Below, one piece after another: positions 36,582 to 46,752 of a stretch of 64,000 nucleotides of DNA. The stretch's first letter is position 1. Each line of letters begins with the position of its first letter. A model generated the notes under the pieces. That model was not told the origin of the DNA. It saw only the letters and a list, made by a program, of their open reading frames with translations, and did no database searches. The position numbers and the translations under genes are program-made. Source of the DNA: Balneatrix alpica DSM 16621 (GTDB taxonomy: Bacteria > Pseudomonadota > Gammaproteobacteria > Pseudomonadales > Balneatricaceae); NCBI RefSeq assembly GCF_000619885.1, contig NZ_JHUZ01000006.1:372001-436000 (forward strand), written 5' to 3'.

Positions 36582-39440
36582 CTAGGCGCTCGGTTGAGCC
36601 TGGGCCAGCAGCTCCCGTTGCTGCTGATCCCGTTGCTGGAAACGCTCCTGCCACTTGGACACTTCTGTGACCTTTTCCACCTGTACCGCGGTGACCTTGT
36701 ATTCCGGGCAGTTGGTGGCCCAGTCCGAGTTATCGGTGGTGATCACGTTGGCACCGGACAGGGGGTGGTGGAAGGTGGTATACACCACTCCCGGCTGCAT
36801 GCGGGTAGACACCTTGGCGCGTAGCACGGTTTGCCCGGCGCGGCTGCTGATGCCAACCCAGTCTCCGTCATTAATGCCGCGCTCTTCGGCATCATGGGGG
36901 TGCAGCTCCAGGATATCTTCTGCATGCCAGGCCTGGTTAGCGGTGCGGCGGGTTTGGGCGCCAACGTTGTACTGGCTGAGAATGCGTCCGGTCGTTAAGA
37001 GTAAGGGATAGCGGCCATTGACCCTTTCATCGCTGGCGACAAATTCGGTCGGTACAAACTGGCCTTTGCCAATCACAAAACCCTCTTCATGCATCACCGG
37101 GGTGCCCTCGGGATGCTCGCCATTGCAGGGCCACTGGATGCTGCCCAGTTCGTCCAGGCGGGCATAGCTGACGCCGGTAAAGGTGGGAGTCAGGCGGGCA
37201 ATCTCATCCATGATTTCGCTCGGGTGCTGATAAGGCATGGCATAGCCCAGGGCTTCGGCCAGCCCCTGAGTCACCTGCCAGTCCTCTTTGCCGGCCAAGG
37301 GTGGCATCACCTTGCGCACCCGGGAAATACGGCGCTCGGCATTGGTGAAGGTGCCGTTCTTCTCCAGGAAGGATGCTCCTGGCAGGAAGACATGGGCAAA
37401 CTTGGCGGTCTCATTGAGGAAAATATCCTGCACGATCAGGCATTCCAGTGCCCCCAGTGCGGCTTCCACATGTTGGGTGTTGGGATCGGACTGGGCGATA
37501 TCTTCACCCTGGCAGTACAGCGCTTTGAAACTGCCTGCGGTGGCGGCCTCAAACATATTGGGGATACGCAGTCCCGGCTGGTCCGACAGGGAAGCCTGCC
37601 AGGCTTGCTCAAACAGCTGACGCACGCTGGTATCGCTGACATGGCGATAGCCCGGCAGCTCATGGGGGAAGGAGCCCATGTCGCAGGAGCCTTGCACGTT
37701 ATTCTGGCCGCGCAGCGGGTTGACCCCGACGCCAGGGCGACCAAAGTTGCCGGTCAGCATCGCCAGGTTGGCAATGCCCATCACCATGGTGGAACCCTGG
37801 CTATGTTCGGTCACTCCCAGGCCGTAATAGATGGCGCCATTGCCGCCACTGGCATAGAGGCGGGCAGCGGCCCGCAGCTCGGCGGCGGGGATGCCGGTAA
37901 TGGCCTCGCTGGCTTCCGGGCTATGGCGTGGATCACGGATAAAGTCATACCACTGTTGATAGGCTTCGCTATCGCAACGGCTGTGGATAAAGTCGCGGTT
38001 TTCCAACCCTTCACTGACGATGCAGTGCGCCATCGCATTGATGAAGGCGACATTGGTGCCGGGGCGCAGTTGCAGATGGTGATCGGCGCGGTAATGGGGG
38101 CCTTTGAGCAAGTCGATCTGGCGTGGGTCCACCACGATCAGGCGGGCTCCCTGACGCAGGCGCTTTTTCAAGCGTGAGCCAAATACCGGGTGGGCATCGG
38201 TGGGGTTGGCGCCAATCACCATCACCACATCGCTGTGTTCGATGGAGTCAAAATCCTGGGTACCGGCGGATTCGCCGAGGGTCATCTTCAGGCCGTAGCC
38301 GGTGGGGGAGTGGCACACCCGCGCACAGGTATCGACGTTGTTGGTACCGAGGGCGGCGCGCACCAGCTTCTGCACCAGATAGGTTTCTTCGTTGGTGCAG
38401 CGGGAGGAGGTAATCGCCCCCACCGCATCTTTGCCGTACTTGGCTTGCACCTGACGAATACGCCCGGCGGCAAACTGGAAAGCCTCTTCCCAGCTGACCT
38501 GGCGCCAGGGCTGGTCGATCTGCTCACGGATCATCGGCTGGCGGATGCGATCCTGATGGGTGGCGTAGCCAAAGGCAAAACGGCCTTTGACGCAGGCATG
38601 GCCACGGTTGGCTTTGCCGTCTTTGTAGGGGGTCATATTGACCACCTGATTGCCCTTCATCTCAGCCTTGAAGCTGCAGCCGACACCACAGTATGCACAG
38701 GTGGTGAGCACGCTGTGATCCGGCTGGCCCAGTTCGATAATGCTGTTTTCACTGAGGGTGGCGGTGGGGCAGGCCTGTACACAGGCACCACAGGACACAC
38801 ACTCGGAGTCCATAAAGGCTTGTTTGGCACCGGCACTGATCTGGGAGTCGAAGCCACGGCCATCGATGCTCAGGGCAAAGGTGCCCTGCACCTCACCGCA
38901 GGCACGTACGCAGCGGGAGCAGAGGATGCACTTGCTGGGATCAAAGGTGAAATAGGGGTTGGACTGATCTTTGGGCAGATCCAGATGGTTTTTACCGCTC
39001 AGGCCATAGCGCACTTCGCGCAGGCCGACCACGCCGACCATGTCCTGCAGTTCACAGTTACCGTTACTGGGGCAGGTCAGGCAGTCGAGGGGGTGATCGG
39101 AGATATACAGCTCCATCACGTTTTTGCGCAGTTTATTCAGCGCTGGGGTTTCGCTGCGTACCACCATGCCTTCACTGACCGGGGTGGTGCAGGAGGCGGG
39201 ATAACCGCGGCGGCCTTCAATTTCCACCAGGCAGACCCGGCAGGAGCCAAAGGCATCCAGGCTGTCGGTGGCGCAGAGTTTGGGGATATTGACCCCAGCC
39301 AGGGCGGCGGCACGCATCACCGAGGTGCCTTCAGGCACGCTAATCGGCTGGCCGTCGATTTCCACACTCACCATCAGGGTAGCGCGACTGGCGGGGGTGC
39401 CGAGGTCACGCTCTTGTTTGGGATCGTAGTAGCCAATCAT
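36582..39440 (-). CDS. fdsA: NAD-dependent formate dehydrogenase alpha (molybdenum) subunit
   Basis: A 952-residue catalytic subunit that oxidises formate to CO2 in the cytoplasm. Seen in order: a 2Fe-2S domain (DAFGSCRVCLVEI), a His/Cys cluster region, ferredoxin-type 4Fe-4S sites (CILCSRCVRAC and CVSCGACVQAC), a further 4Fe-4S site (CAYCGVGCSF), and the molybdopterin domain. The metal-ligand position is an ordinary Cys (ARVCHSPTGYG), so no selenocysteine is needed. The C-terminal molybdopterin dinucleotide-binding domain ends the protein. The start overlaps the fdsB stop by one base (TGATG). Confidence 0.97.
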   Translation of the reverse strand: MIGYYDPKQERDLGTPASRATLMVSVEIDGQPISVPEGTSVMRAAALAGVNIPKLCATDSLDAFGSCRVCLVEIEGRRGYPASCTTPVSEGMVVRSETPALNKLRKNVMELYISDHPLDCLTCPSNGNCELQDMVGVVGLREVRYGLSGKNHLDLPKDQSNPYFTFDPSKCILCSRCVRACGEVQGTFALSIDGRGFDSQISAGAKQAFMDSECVSCGACVQACPTATLSENSIIELGQPDHSVLTTCAYCGVGCSFKAEMKGNQVVNMTPYKDGKANRGHACVKGRFAFGYATHQDRIRQPMIREQIDQPWRQVSWEEAFQFAAGRIRQVQAKYGKDAVGAITSSRCTNEETYLVQKLVRAALGTNNVDTCARVCHSPTGYGLKMTLGESAGTQDFDSIEHSDVVMVIGANPTDAHPVFGSRLKKRLRQGARLIVVDPRQIDLLKGPHYRADHHLQLRPGTNVAFINAMAHCIVSEGLENRDFIHSRCDSEAYQQWYDFIRDPRHSPEASEAITGIPAAELRAAARLYASGGNGAIYYGLGVTEHSQGSTMVMGIANLAMLTGNFGRPGVGVNPLRGQNNVQGSCDMGSFPHELPGYRHVSDTSVRQLFEQAWQASLSDQPGLRIPNMFEAATAGSFKALYCQGEDIAQSDPNTQHVEAALGALECLIVQDIFLNETAKFAHVFLPGASFLEKNGTFTNAERRISRVRKVMPPLAGKEDWQVTQGLAEALGYAMPYQHPSEIMDEIARLTPTFTGVSYARLDELGSIQWPCNGEHPEGTPVMHEEGFVIGKGQFVPTEFVASDERVNGRYPLLLTTGRILSQYNVGAQTRRTANQAWHAEDILELHPHDAEERGINDGDWVGISSRAGQTVLRAKVSTRMQPGVVYTTFHHPLSGANVITTDNSDWATNCPEYKVTAVQVEKVTEVSKWQERFQQRDQQQRELLAQAQPSA

Positions 39441-41017
39441 CAGTGTTGCCCTCCTGCATGGGGCGGCTGCTGTGGTTGCTGCAGCTCAGCGGGAAAGTAT
39501 TTAACAATGCTCTTCACCGGGTAGGGGGCCATGCCCCCCAGGGCGCAGAGTGAGGCTTGTTCGAGGGTGTCACAGAGATCCTGCAGCAGGTGGAGGTTGG
39601 CCTCGGTCTGCTCACCCTGGCGGATTTTGCCCAGCACCTCTTGGGCGCGGGTCGAGCCAATACGGCAGGGGGTGCACTTGCCGCAGGACTCCAGCGCACA
39701 GAATTCCATGGCAAAGGCGGCCAGCTTGCCCATGTCGGCCTGCTCATCAAACACCACCAGGCCACCGTGGCCGACCATGCCGCCAATGGCGGCCAGGGCT
39801 TCATAGTCCAGCGGAGTATCGAAATGTTCGGGTGGAATATAGGCCCCCAGCGGGCCGCCAATCTGCACCGCCTTGATTGGCCGACCGGAGGCGCTGCCGC
39901 CGCCAAAGTCATAGAGAATCTCACGCAGGGTGATGCCGAAGGCGACCTCGACCAAGCCACCCTGCTTGATGTTGCCCGCCAGTTGCAGCGGCATGGTGCC
40001 GCGTGAACGACCCATGCCGAAGTCGCGGTAATACTCGCCACCCTGACTCAGAATCAGCGGGATACAGGCCAGACTGATGACGTTATTAACCACTGTCGGC
40101 AGGCCAAACAGCCCTTGAATCGCCGGCAGAGGCGGTTTGGCGCGCACCATGCCACGCTTGCCCTCCAGGCTTTCCAGCAGGGCGGTTTCTTCGCCACAGA
40201 TGTAGGCACCGGCGGCCAGACGCACCTGTAACTTGAAGCTATGGGCGCTGCCGCCAATCTGTGCACCGAGATAACCGGCCTGTTCAGCGCGGGCGATGGC
40301 TTCATTCAGCACTTGATGGGCATGGGGGTATTCGGCGCGCAAATAGATATAACCCCGGCTTGCCCCCACCGCTAAACCGGCAATCACCATGCCTTCAATC
40401 AGTTGGTAGGGGTTGTCTTCCATTACCAAACGGTCGGAGAAGGTGCCGGAGTCACCCTCATCGGCGTTACAGACGATAAATTTTTGCCCTGCGCCAAAGT
40501 CCGGGTGCTGGGGAGCCTGGGCATCCAGCACGGTCTGCCATTTAATCCCGGTGGGGAAGGCGGCACCGCCGCGACCGCGCAGGCCGGAGGTTTTGACTTC
40601 ATCGACAATCTGCTGCGGGCTGAGGCTGAGGGCGCGTTCCAGACCGGCCCAGCCGCCATGGGCGCGGTAGGCTTCCAGGTCGAGGGGATGGTAGTGACCC
40701 AGGTTGGCAAAGGTAAGGCGTTGTTGCCGTTGCAGGTAGGGATGTTCCTCCACCACGCCAATGCACAGTGGATGCTCGGCACCTTGTAACAGTCCAGCGG
40801 CGAGCAATTCGGGTAGTTCTTCAACCGTGACAGGGCCATAGCCGACCCGGCCGCGGGGGGTGTCGACTTCCAATAGCGGTTCCAGCCACAGCATGCCACG
40901 GGTGGAGGTGCGCTTGAGTTCGATCTGGCCACCCAGTTGGCTGTAGAGGGCCTCGGCCAGTTCTTCGGCACCGACGGATTGGGCACAGCTGTCACAGGAG
41001 AGGTACAGGGTAATCAT
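39440..41017 (-). CDS. fdsB: NAD-dependent formate dehydrogenase beta (FMN/NAD) subunit
   Basis: A 525-residue protein like NuoF with an N-terminal thioredoxin-like extension. The NAD site is [13 protein letters not shown] and the FMN-binding region includes [14 protein letters not shown]. The 4Fe-4S site is [11 protein letters not shown] near the C-terminus. It passes electrons from FdsA clusters to NAD+ through FMN. Overlaps fdsG by four bases and fdsA by one, so the operon is translationally coupled. Confidence 0.97.
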   Translation of the reverse strand: MITLYLSCDSCAQSVGAEELAEALYSQLGGQIELKRTSTRGMLWLEPLLEVDTPRGRVGYGPVTVEELPELLAAGLLQGAEHPLCIGVVEEHPYLQRQQRLTFANLGHYHPLDLEAYRAHGGWAGLERALSLSPQQIVDEVKTSGLRGRGGAAFPTGIKWQTVLDAQAPQHPDFGAGQKFIVCNADEGDSGTFSDRLVMEDNPYQLIEGMVIAGLAVGASRGYIYLRAEYPHAHQVLNEAIARAEQAGYLGAQIGGSAHSFKLQVRLAAGAYICGEETALLESLEGKRGMVRAKPPLPAIQGLFGLPTVVNNVISLACIPLILSQGGEYYRDFGMGRSRGTMPLQLAGNIKQGGLVEVAFGITLREILYDFGGGSASGRPIKAVQIGGPLGAYIPPEHFDTPLDYEALAAIGGMVGHGGLVVFDEQADMGKLAAFAMEFCALESCGKCTPCRIGSTRAQEVLGKIRQGEQTEANLHLLQDLCDTLEQASLCALGGMAPYPVKSIVKYFPAELQQPQQPPHAGGQH

Positions 41018-41514
41018 GGCTGTTCCTCCTGCAATTTACTGAGCAGCGTGCTGGCTTTGCTGGCCGTCATGCGGCCATGGATGGCGTTGTCGACCCGCAC
41101 ATTGGGGGAGCAGGCGCAGTTGCCCAGGCAATAGACCGGCTCCAGGCTGATGCTGCCATCGGCACTGGTCTGGTGATAGTCGATATTGAGGGCGCTCTTG
41201 ATCTGCTGTTCCAGCGCCTCGCTGCCCATCGCCTGACAGGCTTCTGCCCGGCAAATGTAGAGCACATGCTTGCCCGCCGGCTGACGGCGGAAATGATGAT
41301 AAAAACTGATGACGCCATGGACTTCGGCACGGGACAGGGCCAGCTCCCCCGCCAGCACCTCGGCACTGCACTCGGGCACATAGCCAAAGGCATCCTGCAC
41401 CGCATGGAGGATGGGCAACAGGGCGCCGGGCTCCTGTTTAAGCTCGGCCGCCAGGGCGCGAATACGGGCCTCGGTGGCAGTCTCGAGCGGGGCGAGAGGG
41501 ATCTGTGCGGCCAT
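41014..41514 (-). CDS. fdsG: NAD-dependent formate dehydrogenase gamma (2Fe-2S) subunit
   Basis: A 166-residue NuoE-like protein carrying one 2Fe-2S cluster: cysteines in [11 protein letters not shown] and [15 protein letters not shown]. Residues 40-80 ([12 protein letters not shown]) are the family's helical start. It works with FdsB in electron transfer to NAD+. Its ATGA junction couples it to fdsB; fdhD lies 68 bp upstream. Confidence 0.95.
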   Translation of the reverse strand: MAAQIPLAPLETATEARIRALAAELKQEPGALLPILHAVQDAFGYVPECSAEVLAGELALSRAEVHGVISFYHHFRRQPAGKHVLYICRAEACQAMGSEALEQQIKSALNIDYHQTSADGSISLEPVYCLGNCACSPNVRVDNAIHGRMTASKASTLLSKLQEEQP

Positions 41515-41543
41515 CTGTGGTTCTCTTTCGCTAGCTAATCTTG

Positions 41544-41565
41544 GCGTGGGAGTCGGCTCCCGCGC
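41544..41565 (-). promoter_or_regulatory. Hairpin between fdhD and fdsG
   Basis: GCGTGGGAG (41544-41552) pairs with CTCCCGCGC (41557-41565), one G-T wobble, 4-nt loop, no T-run. Sits between the accessory gene and the structural genes and could protect or set the 5' end of the fdsGBA message. Confidence 0.5.
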
Positions 41566-41582
41566 TCGTTTGTTATCGGTTG

Positions 41583-42401
41583 TTAGCCCAGGGCGGCGTG
41601 ATACACCCGGGGGCCGGCCTGGGCCGGAATATGGATCAGGTTTAAACCATAACGCCGGGCCTGATCCACCGCCAAGCTGGTCGGCGCGGACAGGCTGATC
41701 AGGGTCGTAAATCCAGCGCGAATCGCTTTTTGCACCAGTTCCAGGCTGCAGCGGCTGGTCAGGATCAGGCAGCCGGATGGCTGTGGCTGGCCAGTCTGTA
41801 ACAGGGTGCCGATCAATTTATCCAGGGCATTGTGGCGGCCAATATCTTCCCGGCTGGCCTGAATCTGCCCGCTGGCATCCATCCACAAGGCGGCATGCAC
41901 CGCACCGCAGTGCTGGCCCAGAGGTTGCCAGTGGGGCAGGGAGGCACGTAAACCCTGCAAATGTTCAATCGGGGGAAGGGCAGCAGGGCTTAAAGCAGGC
42001 AAGGGCGCCAAGGCCGCATCCAGTGCCTCAATGCCACACAGACCACAGCCAGAGCGGCCACTGAGTTGGCGCCGACGTTGCTTGAGGGCAAACAGGCGAC
42101 GGCTACTGAGTGTGATTTCCGCCTGCCAGCCGCCCTGGGTGGCGCTGAGTTCGAGGTCATAGATGTCATTGATGGACTCGATGATACCTTCACTAAAACT
42201 GAAGCCGAGGACAAAATCCTCCAGGTGTTGCGGGCTGACCAGCATCACCGCCTGATTAATGCCGTTGTAACTGAGGGCCAGCGCGGCTTCGCCAGCCAAA
42301 TCAGCCTCGGCGCACTGGTGGCGGTCGAGGCTACTGTAGCCATAACTGCTGCTGGCTTGCGGCAACTCGGCATCAGGTTCTGCTTGATAGGCTCGCTGCA
42401 T
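41583..42401 (-). CDS. fdhD: Formate dehydrogenase accessory sulfurtransferase FdhD/FdsC
   Basis: A 272-residue FdhD protein. The Cys pair that carries sulfur is in [12 protein letters not shown]; other blocks are [12 protein letters not shown] and [15 protein letters not shown]. It delivers sulfur to the molybdenum cofactor of formate dehydrogenase and is needed for activity. In known fds operons the homologue fdsC usually follows fdsA; here it is the first gene of the operon, upstream of fdsG. Confidence 0.95.
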   Translation of the reverse strand: MQRAYQAEPDAELPQASSSYGYSSLDRHQCAEADLAGEAALALSYNGINQAVMLVSPQHLEDFVLGFSFSEGIIESINDIYDLELSATQGGWQAEITLSSRRLFALKQRRRQLSGRSGCGLCGIEALDAALAPLPALSPAALPPIEHLQGLRASLPHWQPLGQHCGAVHAALWMDASGQIQASREDIGRHNALDKLIGTLLQTGQPQPSGCLILTSRCSLELVQKAIRAGFTTLISLSAPTSLAVDQARRYGLNLIHIPAQAGPRVYHAALG

Positions 42402-42606
42402 GATCTTGGCTTTATTCTGAGCGGCTGAGATAGCTGACAGCCTAGGCCTTGTTGGTCGACAGGTCTAATTGGCAGTGACGATAGCTTGATAGAGCTTATT
42501 GATGATGGGGGGAAGCAGCCTCTTTCTGGCGGTCGGCGCCAGCTCTTGAAGGTGCTCAGTCTGTCCTTATCTGTTCTATAGAGCGGAAAAAACTGAGGAC
42601 AGGGCA

Positions 42607-43548
42607 ATGCGACAGCCGTTGTCACAACAAGGTTGGCGTCAGCAACAATGGCGTAATCAGCTGTTTAGTTGGGGCTATCTATTGGCCTTGGCGGGATCGT
42701 TATGGCTGGCGTTGGCGCTGTTGCTGGGGAGTTGGGGCACTTGGCTATGGTTAGGGTTAGTGCTGGGTTTGCTGTGGCTGCCGCTGCAACCCGGTTGGGT
42801 GTTGCGTCTGCACCGGGCCCAGGCATTGCACTATAACCAGGCACCGCAGCTGTACTGGTTGCTGGAGCAGCTGTGTCAGCGAGCGGAGTTAGCGTCAATA
42901 CCACGTTTATATTGGTTGCCGAGTCAGGAGCCCAATGCTTTCACCCTGGGACAGGGGCGGCAGACAGCGATTGCGCTTAGTGAAGGCTTACTCAGACGGC
43001 TCAATAGTCGCCAGTTGCAGGGGGTGCTGGCCCATGAGTTGGCCCATGTGCGCCAGGGTGACTGGCGCTTATTGGCTTGGGCCGATGGCATTAGTCGGCT
43101 GTTACGTGGGTTGTCATTATTGGGGCAGCTGGGCCTTATCCTTGCCCTGCCGTTTTGGTTATTGGGGCAGGTGCAGATTAGTTGGGGAGGCATGTTGTTA
43201 TTAGTGCTGTTGCCCTGGTTGAGTACCCTGTTACAACTGGCCCTCTCCCGTACCCGTGAATTTAGTGCGGATATGGAGGCGGCGCGTCTGAGTGGAGATC
43301 CTGAGGGGCTGGCGCAGGCGCTGGAGGCCTTGCACTGGCAGCCGGGTTGGTGGCAACGCCTGTTGATTCCCGCCAAGGCTGAAGCAGGCTCCGCCTGGCT
43401 GCGTACCCATCCCCCTACCCCTGAGCGGATTAAACGTTTGCGAGCGTTGTTGCCGCCTCCGTCCCGTCGTCCGTTATGGCAGGATTTGCCACTGGCTTGG
43501 CGTAGTCCTTATACATTACCGCTCCGGCGTTGGCCTCCCTGGCTTTGA
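42607..43548 (+). CDS. M48-family membrane metalloprotease (HtpX-like)
   Basis: A 313-residue membrane protein with two N-terminal helices (about 20-65), a catalytic HELAH zinc site (VLAHELAHVRQGDW), two further hydrophobic segments, and the downstream zinc-ligand Glu region SRTREFSADMEAARLS. HtpX relatives degrade misfolded membrane proteins with the active site facing the cytoplasm. It diverges from the fdhD operon across a 205-bp gap. Whether this is HtpX itself is uncertain; it lacks other HtpX context. Confidence 0.85.
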   Translation: MRQPLSQQGWRQQQWRNQLFSWGYLLALAGSLWLALALLLGSWGTWLWLGLVLGLLWLPLQPGWVLRLHRAQALHYNQAPQLYWLLEQLCQRAELASIPRLYWLPSQEPNAFTLGQGRQTAIALSEGLLRRLNSRQLQGVLAHELAHVRQGDWRLLAWADGISRLLRGLSLLGQLGLILALPFWLLGQVQISWGGMLLLVLLPWLSTLLQLALSRTREFSADMEAARLSGDPEGLAQALEALHWQPGWWQRLLIPAKAEAGSAWLRTHPPTPERIKRLRALLPPPSRRPLWQDLPLAWRSPYTLPLRRWPPWL

Positions 43549-43826
43549 TCCAGCGTTATCACCATCACGTATAGCAGTGGCAGCTATGGCTTGAGGGCTA
43601 CAGGCCCGTTGGTCCACCTTGTCACCCGGCTGCGGTACTGTGACTTGTCCTGGCGTGGGCTTGATTTGGCCTTTATTGCAATTGCCTCTATTGCCAGGGC
43701 GATAAAACTGACTATCTTGCTCGGGTATTGAGGTTGGCAAGACAGAGCCTTACTAGTTTCTTTAGTTATATTGGCCAGAGATTGCTTATGCCTCTGGCCG
43801 ACATTTCAGGTTGGAGAGCGTTAAAA
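43549..43826. other. Gap upstream of chemoreceptor gene
   Basis: A 278-bp gap without a convincing gene. In-frame upstream starts for the next gene (TTG 43728, ATG 43788) exist, so part could be coding if a longer N-terminus is used. Confidence 0.4.
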
Positions 43827-45329
43827 ATGTCCCCGAAACAGACTTTCAGCTTGCAGCGCCTGCGTCAGGAAGGCGATGCAATTATGAGTGGGGTTCAGGC
43901 CTTTTTATGGGTGGTTAGCCTGCTGCTGGCCTCTTGGCATGACACCTGGAGTGAGGCCCTGCTGATCGGTGGGGCGACGTTGGTCACTGTGCTGGCATGT
44001 TGGCGTCTGATGCCAGGAGCGCGCATCACCCGCACCCTACAGGGGCTGGGTTTTATGGTGTTTGCTGCGCTCTTTATTCACCAAAGCCATGGCATGTTGG
44101 AGTTCCACTTCACCATCTTTGTCTTGTTGGCAGCCTTGCTCTACTACCGTGATTGGTTACCTTTGCTGGCCGCTGCGGCTTTGATTGCGGTGCATCACCT
44201 CGGCTTTAACTACCTGCAGCAGGCGGACTGGGGGGTATATGTTTTTGAGCAGCGCACTGGCTTTCATATGGTGTTGTTGCATGCCTCCTTTGTGGTGTTT
44301 GAAACCCTGTTGCTGGTGTACATGGCCCGTCGGGCAGAGCAGGAAGGCATGCAGGCGGAAGAGTTGAGCGGCATGATGTCGCATCTGACGGTGGAGCAGG
44401 GGCGGATTGATCTGCGCCCATTGCCCAGTGCTTCACGTACCCCACTGGGGCAGCGTCTGCAGCAGTATCGTCTGGCGGTGCAGGAGACCATTGGTGAAGC
44501 GAAGCATACCAGTGCGGAATTGGTGAGTCGGCTCGGCAATACCCATCAGCGTTTGCAACAGGTGACCCAGGCCAGCAGTGAACAGCGCCAGCAAACACAT
44601 ATACTGGCCCAGGCGATGGAGGAAATGACCACGGCCTTCCATGCCGTCACAGAGCATGCACAGCTGGCGGCGGAGGCCGCTAAGCAAGCCAACCAGGACT
44701 CCAAGCAGGGCAAGGGCATTCTGCAGCATACCCTCACTGATATGGCCAGCCTGAGCCAGAGTGTCAGGGCTTCGCAGGGGTTGATTGATGCGCTGGAGCA
44801 AAACAGCCAGAAGATTGGTCGGGTAGTGGAGCTGATCAGTGGCATCGCTGAGCAAACCAACCTGTTGGCGTTGAATGCGGCGATTGAGGCGGCGCGTGCC
44901 GGTGAGGCAGGCCGGGGTTTTGCGGTGGTGGCGGATGAGGTCCGCACACTGGCGAGTAACACCCAGCAGTCCACGGCGGAAATTAAGCAAAGCATCGCTC
45001 ACCTGCAGGATTTGAGTAAACAAGCGGCTACGGCGATGGCGCAGAGTACTGAGCAGGCAGAGCAGGGGCGTGAGCAAATTGCTGAGGTGGCTAAGGTGCT
45101 GGAGGCGATTGTGGACGCGGTGAATCAAATCAGCAGCATGAATGTGCAGGTCGCGTCGACCACCCTGCAACAGCGTCAGGTGGCGGAGGATGTGAGCCAC
45201 AATGTCAGTCGCATTAACAGTCTGGCGCAGGATGTTGGCACCAACCTGACGGAAGTCAGTGATGCCGCTCTGCATTTGAGTGAGCTGGGACAGCGTCTGG
45301 CCAAGCAGGTGGAGCGTTTCCAGATCTAA
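43827..45329 (+). CDS. Membrane-sensing chemotaxis protein without periplasmic domain
   Basis: A 500-residue receptor whose N-terminal 190 residues are mostly hydrophobic (about six helices), with conserved [17 protein letters not shown] and HHLGFNYLQ blocks seen in membrane-embedded sensor modules of some chemoreceptors and diguanylate cyclases. No large periplasmic domain and no clear HAMP are seen; the signalling domain follows with the tip [20 protein letters not shown]. The signal may be a membrane or redox cue. ATG 43827 follows GGAG with 10-nt spacing; longer starts are possible. The HD-GYP gene follows 67 bp later. Confidence 0.85.
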   Translation: MSPKQTFSLQRLRQEGDAIMSGVQAFLWVVSLLLASWHDTWSEALLIGGATLVTVLACWRLMPGARITRTLQGLGFMVFAALFIHQSHGMLEFHFTIFVLLAALLYYRDWLPLLAAAALIAVHHLGFNYLQQADWGVYVFEQRTGFHMVLLHASFVVFETLLLVYMARRAEQEGMQAEELSGMMSHLTVEQGRIDLRPLPSASRTPLGQRLQQYRLAVQETIGEAKHTSAELVSRLGNTHQRLQQVTQASSEQRQQTHILAQAMEEMTTAFHAVTEHAQLAAEAAKQANQDSKQGKGILQHTLTDMASLSQSVRASQGLIDALEQNSQKIGRVVELISGIAEQTNLLALNAAIEAARAGEAGRGFAVVADEVRTLASNTQQSTAEIKQSIAHLQDLSKQAATAMAQSTEQAEQGREQIAEVAKVLEAIVDAVNQISSMNVQVASTTLQQRQVAEDVSHNVSRINSLAQDVGTNLTEVSDAALHLSELGQRLAKQVERFQI

Positions 45330-45396
45330 AATCAGACTTTATCCCATTGGCTTGCAAGGCAAGCGCAAGGATCATGACTCCACAAGGGGGAGTCTT

Positions 45397-46752
45397 ATGC
45401 ACAGTGTGAAGTTATCCGAACTGGTGGCAGCCTTGAGCTTTGCCCTGGATATTACTGAAGGTCAACCTAAGGGCCATTGCCTGCGTTGCTGTTGGTTGGG
45501 GATGCATTTGGCCGAGGGCTTAGGGCTCTCGGCCAGCCAACGCCATGATCTCTATTACACCCTCTTATTAAAGGACTTGGGCTGTAGCAGTAATGCAGCA
45601 CGGATTTGTGAGCTCTATGGCACCGATGATCTTAATTTCAAGCGCAGCTACAAGCGTGTGGATGGCAGTTTGCCGCAGGTACTGGAGTTTGTGCGTCGTC
45701 ATACCGGGCTGACTCGCTCCACCCTGGCGCGCTTACTGAATGTGATGCGGGTGCTGCGTCATGGCAGCCAATGGAGTCAGGAGCTGATTCAGACCCGTTG
45801 CGAACGGGGCGCTACGATTGCCAGGCGGATGCGCTTTAGTGAGGCAGTGGCGCAGGGGATTCATGCGCTGGATGAACACTGGAATGGTGAGGGTAAACCT
45901 GACCGTTTAGCCGGTGAGGCGATTCCGCTCTATGCCCGTATTGCTCTGCTCACTCAGGTCGTTGATGTTTTTGTGCAGAGCGCTGGCAAAGAGGCGGCCT
46001 TGGCGGAAGTGAAGCAGCGATCCGGTAGCTGGTTTGATCCGCATTTGGTGGCCCAGCTACTGAAGTTGGAAGCCAATACATCACTCTGGCGCTTAATGCA
46101 GGCGGATGTGGGGGAGCTGGAGCAGGCATTAGCCCGTTTGGCTCCGCCCACGGTAGATCTGCCCTTGGATGATGATTACTTGGATGAAATCGCCATGGCC
46201 TTTGGCCAGGTGGTGGATGCCAAGAGCCCCTATACCGCTGGGCACAGTGAAAGGGTGGCTTTTTATACCGAACAGATTGCCGCTCAGTTAGGCCTGGCGG
46301 AAACCCGTCGTCGCTGGTTAAAGCGAGCAGCACTGCTGCACGATCTGGGCAAGCTGGGGGTTTCCAACGTGGTGCTGGATAAGCCCGGTAAACTGGATGC
46401 GGATGAGTGGCAGGCGGTGCAGCAGCACGCTGCTTACACCGGGCAGATTCTTGGTCATATTGATGCATTCCAAGATCTGGCCGCAGTGGCGGCGGCTCAT
46501 CATGAGCGCCTGGATGGTAAAGGCTATCCTCTCGGGCTGGAGGCTGAGCAGATCAGCTTGGAGACCCGCATTATCACCACCGCTGACATCTTTGATGCGA
46601 TTACGGCGGATCGCCCTTATCGTGCTGCGATCCCGATTCCCAGGGCGTTGGAGATGATGCGGGAGCATCTGCATACCGCCATCGACCCCCAGTGTTTTGC
46701 AGCACTGGAGGCCAGCATAGCGCAGCAGGCTAACCCGTTGGCAACAGCCTAG
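45397..46752 (+). CDS. HD-GYP c-di-GMP phosphodiesterase
   Basis: A 451-residue protein. The C-terminal part (about 265-450) is an HD-GYP domain with catalytic AGHSERVAF, LLHDLGKLGVSN and the GYP motif in HHERLDGKGYPLG. The N-terminal half is an HD-like helical region (GHCLRCCWLGMHLAEGLGL; LKDLGCSSNA), whose HD pair is replaced by KD and is probably inactive. The HD-GYP domain hydrolyses cyclic di-GMP, to GMP in known cases. ATG 45397 follows AAGGGGGAG and excludes an unconserved upstream extension. Its last 23 bases overlap the 3' end of the convergent GGDEF gene. Confidence 0.9.
   Translation: MHSVKLSELVAALSFALDITEGQPKGHCLRCCWLGMHLAEGLGLSASQRHDLYYTLLLKDLGCSSNAARICELYGTDDLNFKRSYKRVDGSLPQVLEFVRRHTGLTRSTLARLLNVMRVLRHGSQWSQELIQTRCERGATIARRMRFSEAVAQGIHALDEHWNGEGKPDRLAGEAIPLYARIALLTQVVDVFVQSAGKEAALAEVKQRSGSWFDPHLVAQLLKLEANTSLWRLMQADVGELEQALARLAPPTVDLPLDDDYLDEIAMAFGQVVDAKSPYTAGHSERVAFYTEQIAAQLGLAETRRRWLKRAALLHDLGKLGVSNVVLDKPGKLDADEWQAVQQHAAYTGQILGHIDAFQDLAAVAAAHHERLDGKGYPLGLEAEQISLETRIITTADIFDAITADRPYRAAIPIPRALEMMREHLHTAIDPQCFAALEASIAQQANPLATA

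Noticed and set aside
37089-38177. 362-codon plus-strand frame opposite fdsA
   Set aside because: A shadow frame of the GC-rich fdsA gene, with no ribosome site or domain.
36582-39440. Selenocysteine in formate dehydrogenase
   Set aside because: The active-site position reads as an ordinary Cys codon (ARVCHSPT), with no in-frame TGA.
38190-39524. 444-codon open frame on the plus strand opposite fdsA
   Set aside because: It lies wholly antisense to an unmistakable formate dehydrogenase gene, has composition-driven His/Gly/Ala-rich sequence and no recognisable domain.
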